Position numbers and translations under genes: made by a program. The notes under the pieces were generated by a model, which saw only the letters and a program-made list of their open reading frames with translations, made no database searches and was not told the DNA's origin. Of a stretch of 64,000 nt of DNA, positions 33,715 through 44,144 are shown in pieces (positions within the stretch are counted from its first letter, which is position 1; each line of letters opens with the position of its first letter). The stretch is from the NCBI GenBank assembly GCA_024803745.1, contig JANJXV010000016.1, positions 41,887,001-41,951,000 on the forward strand, given 5' to 3'. Source of the DNA: Megascapheus bottae. Taxonomy: Eukaryota > Chordata > Mammalia > Rodentia > Geomyidae.

Positions 33715-36635
33715 TTTCCTTATGGCAGTATGATGGAAATGATATAGTCAATTAACTCTTTTGATTTTGCATACTTTTCATTGGGAATTTTATTTTCGCT
33801 CACCTGAAATGATCTCAGTTTCACAGTCACGCCACGGGGACTGGATTTGAATGCTCCTTTCAACTTGTCTCAATTTTGAGACAATTCAGAGTTGGACACA
33901 AGCACCGTTCACCGCCCCTCTCCCACTCCCCGTACACTGACTACCAGCAATAATGCAGAATTCCTTAGTGCGTTCTCAATGCTATATAAAAGTTGGAAGC
34001 TTTATTTTTATACTTTTCATTTGTGCCTTTTTCTCTTGTCAGCATTCTGACAAATTACTGTAAGAAATGCTAGGAGAGAGCTGCCCTGTAAGGCTCTGCT
34101 CTCAATCCACTCTGAGCAAAACCAAAGTGTTCTGTAAGGCCCTGACCCACTGATTTCAGGAGGATTTTCTCATTTTCTTTCCCAAAGAAATTCCTTCCTG
34201 GGTTTCTCAAGCAAGGCCCATTGTGGTCATGGGTAAAATGTCCTGGTAGATCTGTTGACACAGTCCTTAGTAAATAAGCAGAGCCAAATACAGTGCACAC
34301 ATTATAGGCACTGCTCTCTTGAAACATTTTCAAGAGGATAAGTCTATGGATTTGATACTGTTTCTACTTCCTCCTGAAATCTACAGGTTTTGGCTGTATG
34401 CTCCAGAATCTCCCAGGTATCTTTTCTTTGACTCTAAAAGAAACTTGTTCTAGAATCTAGTCACACCTTGCTGCACACATGCCTTCTTGTAGACCCTCCT
34501 CTTCCAAGGAATTCATGTGTTTGTTCCTGTCCCTAAATGGGACAAAGAACTTTGTTTTCCAAATTAAGGAAAGTTCTACTCATTTTTTTAATAATTGGGA
34601 GGAAGATACAATGATAGATAAAATTATACAGATGAGTTATTTTAGGTAAGATCAAGTACATATCATCAAGAATATGAAATATAATTGTATGACATGATTA
34701 AGCCTAAATGAAATTATAAACATCTAAAACTGCTCGATTCGAATTCAACATACATTATGAAATGCCTTGAGGTTCTAGAAACCATATATATTTGTGCGTT
34801 ATTGAATATATTTTATAGAAGGTAAGTATATGAGGTTTGCAGTTAACTTTTTCTCTGCTTTTTTACATATTTAATTACAGTAATTTTCTTTCCGAATATA
34901 TTTTTGGTGCATTGTTACTCTAATTTTCTGTCTTAAAATTATCTCAGTAACTCTTACAGAATGAATTCCAGCTTTGGGCTGTGCCTATCATATTCTCGCC
35001 TATGTTCATAGCTCAAAAGTACCAAATCTCGATTCATCCTTCATTGAGTCTCCTTGGCATTCAGATCTAGAACCTGTGCCAGCTCAATTTCTGCTCTGCC
35101 CTACATAATGTGTGATGCCACCTGTGTAAAACTCAAATAAATGGCTGGATGACACTTCACCTCAATTAATTGCCCGGGCTTTCTCCTCTCTGGAGCAGGG
35201 AAGCCAGGGGTAACTGATCAAACTCTGGTCCCTGAGAGGCAGAGGAGCTGATGTGGCCCCTGTCAGCCAATGTGGCACTGACAGCAGGAATGACACAGGT
35301 AGGCATGCCAGCTGCTGTGCTCATTGAGCTGCTCTTGAACTCTCTGCTCTGATGCAACGCACTTTCATTACAGATTTAATGAGAGCTCTACCCCCAACAC
35401 AAAAGACTCTGCAGAATGTCAAAGGCCGAAGAAGACAGGCAATGTGCTTCTCTTCTCTGGTCTGAATGGTTATCAGCCAGGAAACAAATCACACACACAG
35501 TCAAGCTGGCAAAGCGAACTTTTAATCCCTGCCGGGTGCGAGGTAAATTATTGAAAGCACTATGGAAATCATGATGATCTTCCTCAGACTTTGATAGTGT
35601 CTTACGCGACAGTTCCTGAATGTCCATTCTGCGGGATCGGTGTCAGTCAATAGTAGAGATCTCCAGATCTCCATTCCCTCAACTACTGCTCACAAGAGTC
35701 CTGCCTGAATTCAGCTTCCATGTACATCCGTGAAAGAATGGCTAAGCTGTTATGAATATGTGTAAGCTGGACTCTGCTTCTGTGGGGAGAAGCTCTATTT
35801 GGCATTAATCAGATGCCAATAGAAGGCTGAGGGCTGGAATCACATAAATAAATACATAAAATGAAACACAACCACAAATGTGAGACAGACCTGCAAAGCA
35901 TTAGACCTGTCCTAAAAGGCTATGATTCATAAAATAAAAGAAAAATAAATTGGACTTTATCCAAGTTAAGAATACTTTCCAGTTGAGAAGATGAAAATAC
36001 ACTCAGATTGTCACATCTGTCACTGGGATGCTGTGGGACAACCAGCAGTCTGACAAAACACCCTTAGAACTACATTGTATTCAGCCATTAGAAGTCCCCG
36101 TGGCGCTTTCCCTCTACCCTTTTCCCAAATGTCAGGTCCAACTAGAGGTAGACTGCCGGGGGATGCGCATCTTAAACAGTCAGGTGAGATGCGCGTCTGT
36201 ACTACTGCAGCATTTCCTTGAAATGGAGAAGTAAAGGAACACGACTTCCTTTGCAGGTAGGAACCATAGGCATGCCACTTTGATGTTCACCCTGGAACGG
36301 ACGTCTAGCTTCTGTTGACGAACAGCTCTGAACTACCAGGAGAATTTGCATCTCATAACAGGGTCACAGAAGCCTGTCTTTTCCTTTGCCCTGGCAGTGT
36401 CAGTCCTAGTTAATGAGCTCCGGAATTTAGTTTCAAATTGTTTTTAAGACAAACACCTTCGGGATGGGAGAAGAAAGGGAATCTCGGCATAGAAGCCTGA
36501 AGTGAGGATAAATCTGGTGACAAGCTCAGCCCCACACATGTCACATTTGGAGATTTCTATCTTATCACAGAGTGTTGAGGGACAGCCGCAGTGCTAAGAT
36601 CAGACTCTGCCTTCCAATGTTAGAGCTCACCACGC
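33715..36635. other. Repeat-poor unique sequence
   Basis: No gene established. GC-richer patches lie at 35165-35400 and 36090-36240; the latter contains GATGCGCATC and GATGCGCGTC 27 bases apart. Several frames of 60-90 codons lack recognisable features. Repeat paucity here is compatible with functional constraint but proves nothing. Confidence 0.4.
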
Positions 36636-36639
36636 TAAG

Positions 36640-36735
36640 CTAAATGGAAAATTAGAATATGTCTCATTTGCACAAAATGTAATTTTGGGAAGGCCACGAG
36701 GCAAATGCAATTCCTAACATTCTGAAAGAAAAAAG
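36640..36735. other. Conserved-noncoding-like segment (inference)
   Basis: A balanced, repeat-free text with dense AT-core motifs (AAATTAGAATATGTCTCATTTG, CAAAATGTAATTTTGG, GGCAAATGCAATTCC) typical in flavour of mammalian noncoding elements. Conservation cannot be seen from one sequence. Confidence 0.2.
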
Positions 36736-36947
36736 GGAGGGGAGTGTTGTGTGTGCTGCTTTCCTATTCCTTGCTGTTTTCAAGCATGACACAAATTTTG
36801 ATATCAGGATTTTGAACCTGTTATTTATTACAGCTTCAGGAGTGTGCCCTGTGTCTGCTTTCTGTCGGAGACTGAGCTCGTTGATGATGAGGTGTTAGGC
36901 AATTTAAAATTGCCTAAGGAAGCCTTGTGGCAAAGCTGGCAGTTCAT

Positions 36948-37010
36948 TCTCCTCTCTCTCTCTCTGTGTCTCTGTCTCTGTCTCTGCCTCTGTCTTCCCC
37001 CTCCGTTCTG
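36948..37010. repeat. (TC)n/(TCTCTG)n simple repeat
   Basis: CTCTCTCTC grading into TCTCTG units and CT-rich text. Analogous to the tract at 12085-12159. Confidence 0.93.
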
Positions 37011-37599
37011 CATATTTCTCATTATATTTCAGTTTTTTAAATGTACATTAGAATATACTTAGATTTGCATTTGGGGAGGAAAGAAAACATAGTTGCCCAA
37101 GATGTTTAGGATCCTCTGCTTTTCAATGGAAACAGTTATTTTCTTGTCAACTGTCATTCTGCAAGAAAATGTGAACCTCAACACAAGCTGTGTTCACTGT
37201 CTTTCAGGAGACAACATTTACCAAACTGCACAGCAGTTACGTCACGACAAGGGAGATGCGATAGGATGCCAGCGATGTCTGAGGGCCTGCTGGGAGGAAA
37301 GATTAGGAAGGATTCCATATTGATGAGTTGTTGCTTATTTCCCAGCCACGTTCCCAAGCCTGTCTCGCTAGAGGATACCTGTGAGGAGGAAATGGCAGGA
37401 AATCTCATTAAACTACTTAGTCTTTGCTCAAATGTTTAAAAACAAAAGAAGAAGAATTCTCAGAATTTTGTAAATACTCAAAATAATTATTTTTCTGTCA
37501 TGAAAAAATAAGCTTTATTGAAAAGCCCTCCAGAAATACTATAAAGTCAAGCACAAGAGAAAATGGATGATTAATTCATTTTATCAAAACAAGGCCTTA

Positions 37600-37945
37600 G
37601 GTAAATGTAAATATGCTTGAAACCTTACACAAGTATTTGTAATGAGACTAAAGTCACAAATTCTCTTGCTCACTGTTCCCTCTGAATTTGCAATTTGAAT
37701 AGAAGCAATAATAACATGGCTTAGGAACCTGCCTATGCAAATCCTTTGTAAAGCTTGAGAAGGTATTTGATGGATATTAAAAAAAAATCAATGGGCAATT
37801 AACGTATCATTTGCCTCACGGAGTAAAATATTTAATGAAACAATCAGGCAGGAAATACTGACTATGAAATTAAAAATGCATTGTATTTACAGCAGAAATT
37901 AGTGTATCAACCTGTTTTACAATTTTAATTTGTATTTTTATTTTC
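37600..37945. other. Conserved-noncoding-like AT-rich segment (inference)
   Basis: Repeat-free sequence with many homeodomain/POU-like cores: CTATGCAAAT (octamer-like), GGGCAATTAACG, TATTTAATGAAAC and AATTAGTG. It directly precedes the exon-like interval at 37951. Confidence 0.2.
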
Positions 37946-37950
37946 TCTAG

Positions 37951-38013
37951 CCAGTATCTCCTGCCAAAACACCATTGCTCAGAGCAAACATTCAGTTATT
38001 TTTCACAACTCAG
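37951..38013 (+). other. Exon-like interval, 63 bp (candidate only)
   Basis: A strong acceptor (TTTGTATTTTTATTTTCTCTAG ends at 37950) is followed by 63 bases and a donor CAG|GTAATT. The length is 21 codons and all three plus frames are open. Such features could mark an alternative exon, a noncoding-RNA exon or a decoy. No flanking exons were found. Confidence 0.18.
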
Positions 38014-38299
38014 GTAATTCCTTTAAATGTAAGTTGATGAAATTTCCCTTAAGTATCATGCCACATGTAAAACAAAAACCTTACTTGTTTCCTAAAGTCA
38101 AATACAGTAAGTCTATCATGTCTTTCTCAAGATGTCACATTTTTTTGTAAGCCTTGTGAGACAGAAAGGCAGAGGGAAAGTCAAATGCAAATAATACTGT
38201 AAAAATTAGTTTACAGATTTCTACCATAACTATGACACCCCGACTACAGTGAGTTCCTCTCTATCACGTAGTCAGCATGCTATTTAATGCAAATATTTG

Positions 38300-38605
38300 C
38301 TCAGTTTTATATATCATGCTAATTATTACTTAAATTCACCCTTTATCTCAAAATTAAATGTTTTATATGGTTCTACAGCATTTTTTAAAAATCAATTCAT
38401 TGATAAACATGTCAGCAGATGTAACAATTGTAACAATGCTTCAATACAAAGGGGAAAATCATGTATCCCTGGTGGTATTTCCTCTGGATATTTATGGAGA
38501 AGTAAGCTTGCTGGATCATAGTGCACACTGACTGCATAGTTAGAGGAAATTCCAGAGATTCTGTAATGGCGACAGTAATTTACCACCATCAGTGCTGTGC
38601 TTCAG
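38300..38605 (-). mobile_element. L1 fragment, antisense, old
   Basis: TTTATATGGTTCTACAGCAT, CAATTCATTGATAAACATG, GGATATTTATGGAGAAGTAAG, CTTGCTGGATCATAGTG, GATTCTGTAATGGCGACAG and TAATTTACCACCATCAGTGC follow the antisense L1 order ('tttatccattcatcagttgatgg ... agtgggattgctggatcatatgg ... ccataatggctgtactaatttacattcccaccaacagtg'). Confidence 0.7.
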
Positions 38606-38609
38606 GAAA

Positions 38610-40545
38610 ACCGTTTCACATTGTCTCAGTTCTATTCTTCAGTTTCCATGTAAAATAATGCCCCAATACTTGAAATACAGTTTGGATTTGCCACAAATAA
38701 GGTAGGAATCGTTATAAAACCCAGTGACTTCAGGACCACTTGTCATTCTTTTGTAAGTTTGCAGACAAGAGAAGGTATAAGAAGACAGGGCCACACAGAA
38801 TGCAAGGAACAAGCACATCATAGCTAAAGAGTGAAGCCATCCTTGGAAAAGAGGGCCATTAACTAGCCAGATATGTTCCACTGTTATCTTCCCGCAATGC
38901 ACAAGTACTTCTTGAGATCTAATCAGCTTTCTTGGGGATCAAGGGGGAGGGGTGACCCCTGCACCCCGCAACTCAGAGGGCGCCTGCCTCCTCAGGTCTG
39001 TCTCTGCGCAGACACATGTTGTCTTCACAGACGTTCTGTGACAAGACACTCTGCATTGTCCTCTGTGAGGCGAAGTCAAAATGTCAAGGAGTAAGAGGAA
39101 GCCAGGAAATGCATTCCGTCATCAGTTTCAGCAGCCTTGTATCATGCTGCGGCAGAGACATTGTGTGTGGACGACCTCTAATAGACTCTGGGTTTAGGGG
39201 TTTTCTGCTCTGTGCCCCTGGGAGGTTGTGTAGCCTTCGGGATGTGTGAATTCATGATGACGTGGTGTGGGATCTCTCCAAGAGACCTGAGGAGGACAGA
39301 ACTCTTTGCCTCTTCTTTTCTACTCCTCGGCTACCATCAGGTGAGCAGCTTTGCTCCACCAACTACACCTTTCCATGTTGTTCTTGTCTCCAGAAGGCCT
39401 CAAACCACTTTGGGAAACCCTGGATGAAAGGAAACCTTTCTACTTTGTCACCTGATTATCTCTGATCATTTGTTACAGTATCTGGAAACTTACTCTCATG
39501 GACAGCTATATGCATAGGATGGTCCTTTAAATAATCACTCTGTTCTATTCAAGAAAATGAAAACATGTTTATCATATTCAGGAATTTTTGCCATGAAGAC
39601 TTTCATGTTATACTAAAGAAAAGATGTTTTTACCCAATCACATTTACATTTTATTTCAATACCTTTGGTATAATTACAAAATGTGATGCTTTTTATATGT
39701 TGAGTATTCATCGTTTTAGCATAATTACGATATTCTATATTTTCTTGCAGGTGCTTATGAATATTCTTTCATTTTCTGTGAGATTACTCATAAGGAGCAA
39801 AATCAAGATGGAATATAGGGATGCTTTCCATTTTGTTTGGTTATGTAAAAATCCATGATAATGCACCCTTGGTCAAAATAAAAAAGAGATTGATAGTTTA
39901 TGTGGGCATAAAGACAAGATTACTTCTCCCTTGGAATGATCCAGGACGTAGTGTGGCTATAAGTTGATAGTCTTCTCAACATATAAACCTAAAATCTCCT
40001 TTACCTCCTCTGAGCCCAGGGCTTTCCCTGACCTTACACTTTCTCTTAGATGGCTGTGTGTGTTTCAGTCTTTGGTATTGGATGCCAAGGCTGAGAACAA
40101 CAGGAATAAATGAAGGTAGAAGGGTCTGACCCGTAGAGGATTTTAGTCAAGCCAGGATCAGAAGTGCTTGCAGAGCTGGAAAATGGCCACCTGCTTCCGT
40201 GCATCTGTCCAGGAGTGGGGACTCCTTCCCTCTGATGTGGGTGTGCTTCCGGTCCACCCCACTCTCCTGTCCATGCTCACAGCTGCTCTCCAGGGTCACA
40301 AGTGGAGGATGGGCAGCCAGTGCTCGGATAGACCTAATGCTGGCCAAAATTGGCCACATGGTGGGCCAAACGCTTGCCCTGCACACAGCAAGTCTTCAAT
40401 AGACACCAGTTCAGCAGAAGAGTCTCTAGAAAAAGTCTGTTATGAAGTGGTCTAGGAGGGAGAAGCGATCCTACCATTTCACAGTCTGCCATCTTCCCAG
40501 AAGCTGCTGTGGAAATGTTGGGATTTTTTCTTTTTTTGGAGTCTT
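38610..40545. other. Unique sequence, GC-richer at 38930-39450
   Basis: The GC-richer block contains AGGGCGCCTGCCTCCTCAGG, a CRE-like TGACGTGG (39258-39265) and a donor-like CAG|GTGAGC near 39341. Frames of 65-97 codons overlap on one strand without domain features. It could hold a noncoding-RNA exon or an LTR; neither is shown. Confidence 0.35.
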
Positions 40546-40559
40546 TGGTTATATTGTGT

Positions 40560-40715
40560 TATTTAGAATTAAGGCCTGGTTTATACATTGTCTCTAATTA
40601 GCAATATTCCGAATCCTCTCATTTCAAAACGGGTGATTACAAGATATTTTTTTGGTCCTTTATCAGCAGCAATTAAGGCTATCTGAATGTTCAGACACTC
40701 ATTCAGATTACAATT
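40560..40715. other. Conserved-noncoding-like segment (inference)
   Basis: Repeat-free sequence with CTCTAATTAGCAATATTCC, GGGTGATTACAAGATA, TATCAGCAGCAATTAAGGC and CATTCAGATTACAA. The density of homeodomain-like ATTA/TAAT cores suggests an enhancer-like element, but no alignment was possible. Confidence 0.25.
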
Positions 40716-40724
40716 TGGGGGGAG

Positions 40725-40995
40725 TGTGGGGGTGATGCTATAGTTTGAACTCAGGGCCTGGTATCATCGGGCAAATTCTCTAACGTTTGATCTATGAATG
40801 AGGTCTTGTATTTATTCCAAGGCTCACCTCAACTGTGATCCTTCTATTTATGCTGGTCAAATAGCTAGTTGTCAGGCTTATACCACTACACCAGCTTTGA
40901 TGCATGGAAATGGGATTCTCACAAATTTTTGCCTCAGCTGACCTCGAACTATGTAAAACTACGAATACAGGAATGTGCCTCTGTGCCTGGCTTAG
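40725..40995 (-). mobile_element. Old antisense SINE: tRNA/Geo-like part plus two B1-like parts
   Basis: The plus strand shows TTTGAACTCAGGGCCTGG, then CACCTCAACTGTGATCCTTC and AGGCTTATACCACTACACC, then TGCCTCAGCTGACCTCGAAC and ACAGGAATGTGCCTCTGTGCC. The last two pairs are typical reverse-complement B1/7SL blocks. Divergence is high. Confidence 0.55.
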
Positions 40996-40999
40996 ACTT

Positions 41000-42360
41000 G
41001 TTTTATAGGAAGACCATTAGACAAATCATCTGCAAATAAACAGAAGTGCCATGAATTCCACAAGTAATACAGCCGTGAAATAGTCAGAAATATGTCTGCC
41101 TGTTGGCTCATTTAGTCCAAATCATCTCCTTCTCTCTTCTTCTCACTCTCTCTCTAAATAACCAGGTTCTTAGCAGCAAGAGCTCTTAAACTATGTGATT
41201 GTTTGCAAATTGACATTTATTTAGAAATATATCTAGAAGGTCATTGTGTTCAACATTTTCAATAATGCATCTATGAGTGGAGCACTGAATATTAAAAACA
41301 TTTTTATTAGAGGAACAAATTGTGATATATTTGTTTATGTTGTGTATAGAAATGAAACTGTAACTTCTCTTTTTTGGCTGTCTCCACCATTACTATTTCA
41401 ATTGCTGAGAGAAATGGCTTGCGTCTCTGAGCAGAAGGAATGGGAGCTGAGGTTTCATGTTTGAATGGAAGGAGGTAAAGCCTAAGCTCGGAACCTGGTG
41501 TGTATGCAGCATCTCCCACACACGTTACTCTCTCCTGTGCTCCTAGTCCTGTCTCTCTCTTACAGGCACATGTCTGCCCATCTTTCCAACTTTCCATCTT
41601 CATGATGTTAATACTGGCCACAACCTCATTTTTATTACTTTTGAAACCTTCAATTTCTTAAGTAAACATAATATTTTCTACTAATATTTTCCAAATGACT
41701 AAATTTCCTTTATGTACTGAGAACTTCTGGGCATTAAGCTCTGCACAGAGATGTTAGAATCTCCTCAGACCCACAGGGTCTTACCCTTTCATGAGAGAGT
41801 AGATAATGTGGTGACTATATGACAGGACAGAAGTGTTCTATGACAAAACAATAAGTACCACTGAGCCCAGGCGTGATTGACTCACTTTCTAGGGTCTGGT
41901 GCAAGGAAATGCTGGGAGGAAAGCATGACGCTGGTGTGTGATAATCCAGCTATGAAGAAGAACCAGTACTCACTCCTGTGAGGCCCCGTGCCTATATTTC
42001 AGATTCCCTCAGGCACACACAGTGAATGGCGTGATGCCCCTGACACCAAACTCAGGTGTGTTTACTTTGTCTTCCAGATGAAAATCTGTCGCCAACTGCC
42101 AAAGTCAAGACACTCTTTTCTCCTTCCACAAGGGTAGAGATGGGGGAGAAAGTAGGAAAAGGTAATAGTGATCAAGAAGTCCGCTGTGGACTTATGACCC
42201 CTTTATGTAACTATTCAATGATGAAAATAATCATTAAACTAAAAGACCAAAATTGTGATAAGGAGTTGTGGACATGCTCCAATGCCCAGTGTCTGCAAAG
42301 GACCAAGAAGAGCATGCACAACTTTGTATCATCCACAAGAATTCTGGAAAATTCTGATTC
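41000..42360. other. Unique sequence with an exon-like interval
   Basis: No gene is proven. 41690-41860 (ACTGAGAACTTCTGGGCATTA, GGGTCTTACCCTTTCATGAG) faintly resembles ancient mammalian interspersed repeats. An exon-like interval at 42078-42161 is listed separately. Confidence 0.4.
42078..42161 (+). other. Exon-like interval, 84 bp (candidate only)
   Basis: Acceptor TTTACTTTGTCTTCCAG ends at 42077 and donor AAAAG|GTAATA follows 42161. One frame is open across it and lies in the window's longest open frame (42056-42565, 169 codons, GTG at its 5' end). The downstream half of that frame is low-complexity pyrimidine sequence (Pro/Leu/Ser-rich), so I do not call a gene. Confidence 0.15.
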
Positions 42361-42364
42361 TGCA

Positions 42365-42443
42365 TTTCTTTCCCCTCATCCTTCACTCCCTGCTCTTTCC
42401 TCCCCTCATCCCGCCCTTCCTTCCTTCCTCCCTTCCATTCCTG
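42365..42443. repeat. Polypyrimidine tract (CCTT/CCCT-rich)
   Basis: Degenerate CTTCC/CCTC units; produces Pro-Ser-rich and, on the other strand, Glu/Lys/Gly-rich artefact frames. Confidence 0.9.
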
Positions 42444-42690
42444 CTTTTTTAGTGTTCTTGGGTAGACAGGTAGTGAATATTTATTATAGAAGAGCAAAGG
42501 AAGTGTTGCCTTCATCCTCATGGCACATTTCATCAAATTGCAGCCACTGTGGCTTTAATTACTGAGAATTTTCATCCCAGAACTCCTGGGAGATGGAGAA
42601 ATAGCTCTCTTATTCTTGAGGAGATGCTTTTGTATTTGGAATTACACTCCCCTCCACCCTACCTTTACCCCAAAATTTGATATGAAAAAA

Positions 42691-42773
42691 AGGAAGGAAG
42701 GAAGGAAGGAAGGAAGGAAGGAAGGAAGGAAGGAAGGAAGGAAGGAAGGAAAGAAGGAAAGAAGGAAGGAAGA
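42691..42773. repeat. (GGAA)n microsatellite, about 19 units
   Basis: GGAA/AAGG tetranucleotide run of about 83 bases with slight interruptions (AAGAAGG) near its 3' end. It lies nine bases before a 7SL-Geo SINE. Tandem GGAA is the core ETS-factor recognition sequence. Confidence 0.97.
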
Positions 42774-42781
42774 AAAATAAA

Positions 42782-43012
42782 TGCCTGGCAGAGTGGCTCA
42801 CGTGTGTAATCCTAGCTACTCAGGAGGCTGAGATCTGAGGATCAAGGTTCAAAGCCAGCCCGGGTACAAAAGAACCTAAGACTCTTGTCTCCAATTAACC
42901 TCTAGAAAATGGGAAGTGGGGCTTGGCTCAAGGGTAGGGGTAGCCTTGAGCTGAAGAGCTCAGGAACAGCACCCAGGCCGAGTTCAAGCCCCATGACCCT
43001 GCTCCCAAAAGA
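42782..43012 (+). mobile_element. 7SL(B1)-Geo dimeric SINE, sense, full length (type copy here)
   Basis: The 7SL-like head is clear: GCCTGGCAGAGTGGCTCACG, TGTAATCCTAGCTACTCAGG, AGGCTGAGATCTGAGGATC and AAAGCCAGCCCGGGTAC. The linker is CTTGTCTCCAATTAACC. The Geo-like half follows with GGGAAGTGGGGCTTGGCTCAA, GTAGCCTTGAGCTGAAGAGC, CAGGAACAGCACCCAGGCC, GAGTTCAAGCCCCATGACCC and an AAAAGAAG tail that runs into a purine-rich tract. This copy best shows the chimeric structure. Confidence 0.85.
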
Positions 43013-43075
43013 AGAAGTTAGAAAGAAAGAGAGAGGGGGGAAGGAGGGAGGGAGGGAGAGAGGGAGGGAAGGAAT
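43013..43075. repeat. (GAGG)n/(GAAA)n purine tract
   Basis: AGAAAGAAAGAGAGAGGGGG followed by GGAGG/GAGGG units. Likely grown from the A-rich tail of the preceding SINE. Confidence 0.93.
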
Positions 43076-43134
43076 GCTAGCCCCCTCATTCCTTTAATCA
43101 TTAACATGTTGCTGTATCACTTTGCACCCTAATC

Positions 43135-43560
43135 GATTTCAAGTAGACTGAAGACCACGTGGAAAACCAGATACCCTGAAAATGTTACAGGAAGGGATAG
43201 GGCAAACACTAAAGCTTCTTGGCATACTTCAAAACTTCATAAGTAAAGACCCAGAATCACAACAAATGGAAGAAACACTAGATCAATGGGATCGCAAAAA
43301 ACGGAAGAGATTCTGCATGGTAAGGATACAGACAACAAGATCATTACAAAGCGGACAGAAGGAGACCACCATAACTAGCTATGCATCAGAGAAGGGCCTC
43401 GTATCTAAAATATAACTCAAGCTCAAAAAATTAAACCCACTGAAACAAAACCTCAAAGAAATGACAGCCAAATTGAACTGTGGGCTAGATACTTGAGGAG
43501 ACTTCTCTGTAAAAAAGTACATATGATCAATAGAGTCATGAGGAGATGCTCCACAGCTCT
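43135..43560 (+). mobile_element. L1 ORF2 C-terminal region, inactivated fragment
   Basis: Successive blocks match the last ORF2 segment of mammalian L1: AGTAGACTGAAGACCACGTGG, AATGGAAGAAACACTAGATC, AATGGGATCGCAAAAAACGG, AAGAGATTCTGCATGGTAAGG, CATCAGAGAAGGGCCTCGTAT, ATAACTCAAGCTC and GTCATGAGGAGATGCTCCAC. Known equivalents include 'aaatgggatctaattaaact..agcttctgcacagc' and 'tcatctgacaaagggctaat'. Frameshifts and stops break the frame. The reverse transcriptase and endonuclease domains are absent, so it cannot move. Confidence 0.85.
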
Positions 43561-43722
43561 GCCTAGAAAAGAAAAGCAAAGAAAGAATAAAAGAAGGGAT
43601 TGTGGGCATGAGACCTGGAGTTGACGGGCTGGCCTGGGTGGAAAGGAGAGGCTAGAATTTCTCAGGTAGCCACTGTGCCTCGAGGTTGGCATTGGATATA
43701 GAGTTGAACACAGCCTCTAGGA

Positions 43723-43943
43723 AGCACCAAGTACTTTTTTTTTGGCAGTCCTGGGCCTTGAACTCAGGGTCTGAGCACTGTCCTTGGACTTTCTCAAGGC
43801 TAGAGTTCTACTACTTGAGCCACAACACCACTTCTGGGTTTTTTCTATGTATGGGCTACTGAGGGATCAAACCCAGGTCTCTGTGCATGCTAGGTAAGCA
43901 CAGTATCACTAGGCCAAACTCTTGGCCCCAGCAGCAAGTACTT
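43723..43943 (-). mobile_element. IDL-Geo SINE, antisense, with target-site duplication
   Basis: The minus-strand body starts at GGGGCCAAGAGTTTGGCCTAG (near 43929) and ends in a short A tail near 43735. Flanking duplications AGCACCAAGTACTT (43723-43736) and AGCAGCAAGTACTT (43930-43943) differ at one base. The B-box equivalent is altered (ATCAAACC on the plus strand). Confidence 0.9.
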
Positions 43944-44064
43944 CTGGCCCAGGCAAGGAGTAAGAGGAATCCTCAGAAATCCACAGGCTTTCAGGCTGCT
44001 TTGTGTACTGACCTACCCGCCAGTGCATGAAGGTCGTCTGGCCTCATACTGGGGCTCTGATATG

Positions 44065-44140
44065 TTATCCCTGTTATCCCCATCCTCTCCATCCTCTCCC
44101 TTACCTCCATCATCCCCATCTCCCCCCTCGTCTCCAGTCC
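44065..44140. repeat. Pyrimidine-rich (CCATCCTCT/CCCCAT) low-complexity tract
   Basis: Irregular repeats of CCCCATC and TCCATCCTCTCC within 75 bases. Confidence 0.75.
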
Positions 44141-44144
44141 TCCC

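Noticed and set aside
37225..37245. TTACGTCAC, a CREB/bZIP-like site
   Set aside because: A single short motif without promoter context or neighbouring sites; frequent by chance.
42056..42565. Longest open frame on the plus strand, 169 codons
   Set aside because: It opens with GTG rather than ATG, its second half is a low-complexity CCTT tract, and no domain or homologue is recognisable. Only the splice-like interval inside it was kept, as a weak candidate.
43135..43560. Possible coding gene with Lys/Gln-rich frame (43182-43415)
   Set aside because: The sequence follows the L1 ORF2 C-terminus in order and is frame-broken, so it is a transposon relic.
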